In this document: piece by piece, positions 5,662 through 6,496 of the stretch | Position numbering within the stretch: the first letter of the stretch is position 1 | Layout: every line of letters starts with the position of its first letter | NCBI GenBank assembly: GCA_023395435.1 | Contig: JAEWZG010000133.1 | Location: 1-6,496, forward strand | Length of the DNA stretch: 6,496 nucleotides | Source of the DNA: Bacillota bacterium | Lineage (GTDB): Bacteria > Bacillota > Clostridia > Oscillospirales > Ruminococcaceae | Direction of reading: 5' to 3' | Translations under genes and position numbers: made by a program | The notes under the pieces: generated by a model | The model's database searches: none | The model's input: only the letters and a program-made list of their open reading frames with translations | What the model was told of the DNA's origin: nothing

Positions 5662-6496
5662 ATGAGTAATAAAAAATTAATGTTTGTTTTCAACCCATTT
5701 GCTGGTAAAGCACAGATAAAAAATCATCTTATGAAAATTATTGATATTTTTGTAAAAGGTGGTTATGAAACAACTGTTTTCCCGACTCAGGGCAAGCTTG
5801 ACGCTTTTAATAAGGTAAAAGAAAAAGGCAACGAATATGATATAGTTGTCTGCAGTGGAGGTGACGGAACTCTTAATGAAACTGTTAAGGGTCTTATGAC
5901 CTTGGAAAACAAGCCATTATTAGGTTATATTCCTGCTGGCACAACAAATGATTTTGCCTATAGTCTTCATATCCCGAAGAATATGGAGGCTGCTGCTACT
6001 CATATAATAAACGGTATTCCTTTCGCTTGCGATATTGGTTCGTTTAATAATGAGTATTTCAATTATGTTGCTGCTTTCGGAGCATTCACTGATGTTGCCT
6101 ATGCGACACCACAGCAGACAAAAAATATGTTTGGACATATGGCATATGTTATTGAAGGTATGAAAAGACTGTCATCAATACGTCCATATCATATAAAGCT
6201 TGAATATGAAAATAATACGATTGAAGATAATTATATTCTCGGACTTGTAACAAATTCAATTTCAATCGGCGGATACAGGAACCTAAGTGACCTTGGAATA
6301 ATCCTTGATGACGGACTTTTTGAAGTTACACTTGTTAAGCCACCGAAAAATGCTTTTGACCTTCAGGGAATTATTTCTTCTGTTCTTTCACAGAAATTTG
6401 ATTCGCCTTACATTGATACCTTTAAGACTTCTGAACTTACAATTACCTGCACTGAGCCTCTTATCTGGACTCTTGATGGTGAAGGCGGCGGAGCAC
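5662..6496 (+). CDS. Diacylglycerol kinase family lipid kinase (YegS/BmrU type), 3' end cut by window edge
   Basis: An open frame of 278 codons runs off the right edge; family members are usually about 295-310 residues, so roughly 20-30 are missing. Hallmarks of the DAGK catalytic family are in order: NPFAGK (11-16), the nucleotide-binding VCSGGDGTLNE (63-73) with Gly67-Asp68-Gly69-Thr70, GYIPAGTTNDFA (88-99), ISIGGY (200-205), LDDGLFEV (215-222), and WTLDGEGG (269-276) with the Asp272 and Glu274 expected near the active site. Such soluble, membrane-associating enzymes phosphorylate diacylglycerol or related lipids with ATP, recycling phospholipid headgroup turnover products in Gram-positives. 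The substrate cannot be told from sequence, so no symbol is given; a DgkB-like role is one possibility. The start is fixed by GGAGG 4 nt before ATG. It follows hflX after 74 nt and may be cotranscribed with it. Confidence 0.92.
   Translation, partial: MSNKKLMFVFNPFAGKAQIKNHLMKIIDIFVKGGYETTVFPTQGKLDAFNKVKEKGNEYDIVVCSGGDGTLNETVKGLMTLENKPLLGYIPAGTTNDFAYSLHIPKNMEAAATHIINGIPFACDIGSFNNEYFNYVAAFGAFTDVAYATPQQTKNMFGHMAYVIEGMKRLSSIRPYHIKLEYENNTIEDNYILGLVTNSISIGGYRNLSDLGIILDDGLFEVTLVKPPKNAFDLQGIISSVLSQKFDSPYIDTFKTSELTITCTEPLIWTLDGEGGGA

Noticed and set aside
5920..6138. Open frame of 72 codons on the minus strand
   Set aside because: Antisense to the lipid kinase gene, with no recognisable domain or translation signal.

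Overview
The window reads as AT-rich chromosomal DNA from a low-GC Gram-positive anaerobe, most likely class Clostridia. This rests on AGGAGG-type ribosome binding sites, sigma-A-like promoters, the NifS/NifU-type iron-sulfur pair in the clostridial order, and protein sequences that resemble clostridial versions. I would not go below class level with any confidence. All recognisable genes are housekeeping genes. I see no mobile element, phage gene, CRISPR array, tRNA or rRNA.

Layout: the left two thirds is transcribed leftward (minus strand), in the order nadB, nadC, rnhA, nifS, nifU, with nifU cut by the left edge after ten codons. The right third is transcribed rightward: hflX, then a diacylglycerol-kinase-family lipid kinase cut by the right edge. 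The two blocks diverge from a 173-bp intergenic region (4167-4339). That region is the most information-rich non-coding stretch: it holds an hflX promoter, two candidate nadB promoters, and a near-perfect palindrome on the predicted nadB transcription start that looks like a repressor operator. No other stretch longer than 300 bases lacks a gene.

How the genes fit together: NadB (L-aspartate oxidase) and NadC (quinolinate phosphoribosyltransferase) are the first and third steps of de novo NAD synthesis and are tightly coupled (1-nt gap). The middle enzyme, quinolinate synthase NadA, is a [4Fe-4S] protein and is not in the window. NifS (cysteine desulfurase) and NifU (scaffold) could build such a cluster, so the neighbourhood of nad and nif genes may be functional, though rnhA with its own promoter lies between them. 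hflX encodes a ribosome-associated GTPase and the last gene a lipid kinase; I see no specific link between these two and the leftward genes.

The window is largely ordinary. The points that merit a second look are regulatory: the palindrome upstream of nadB, interleaved divergent promoters, non-ATG starts on both nifS and nifU, and a NadB that ends earlier than the usual family C-terminus. I did not find a convincing undescribed system.
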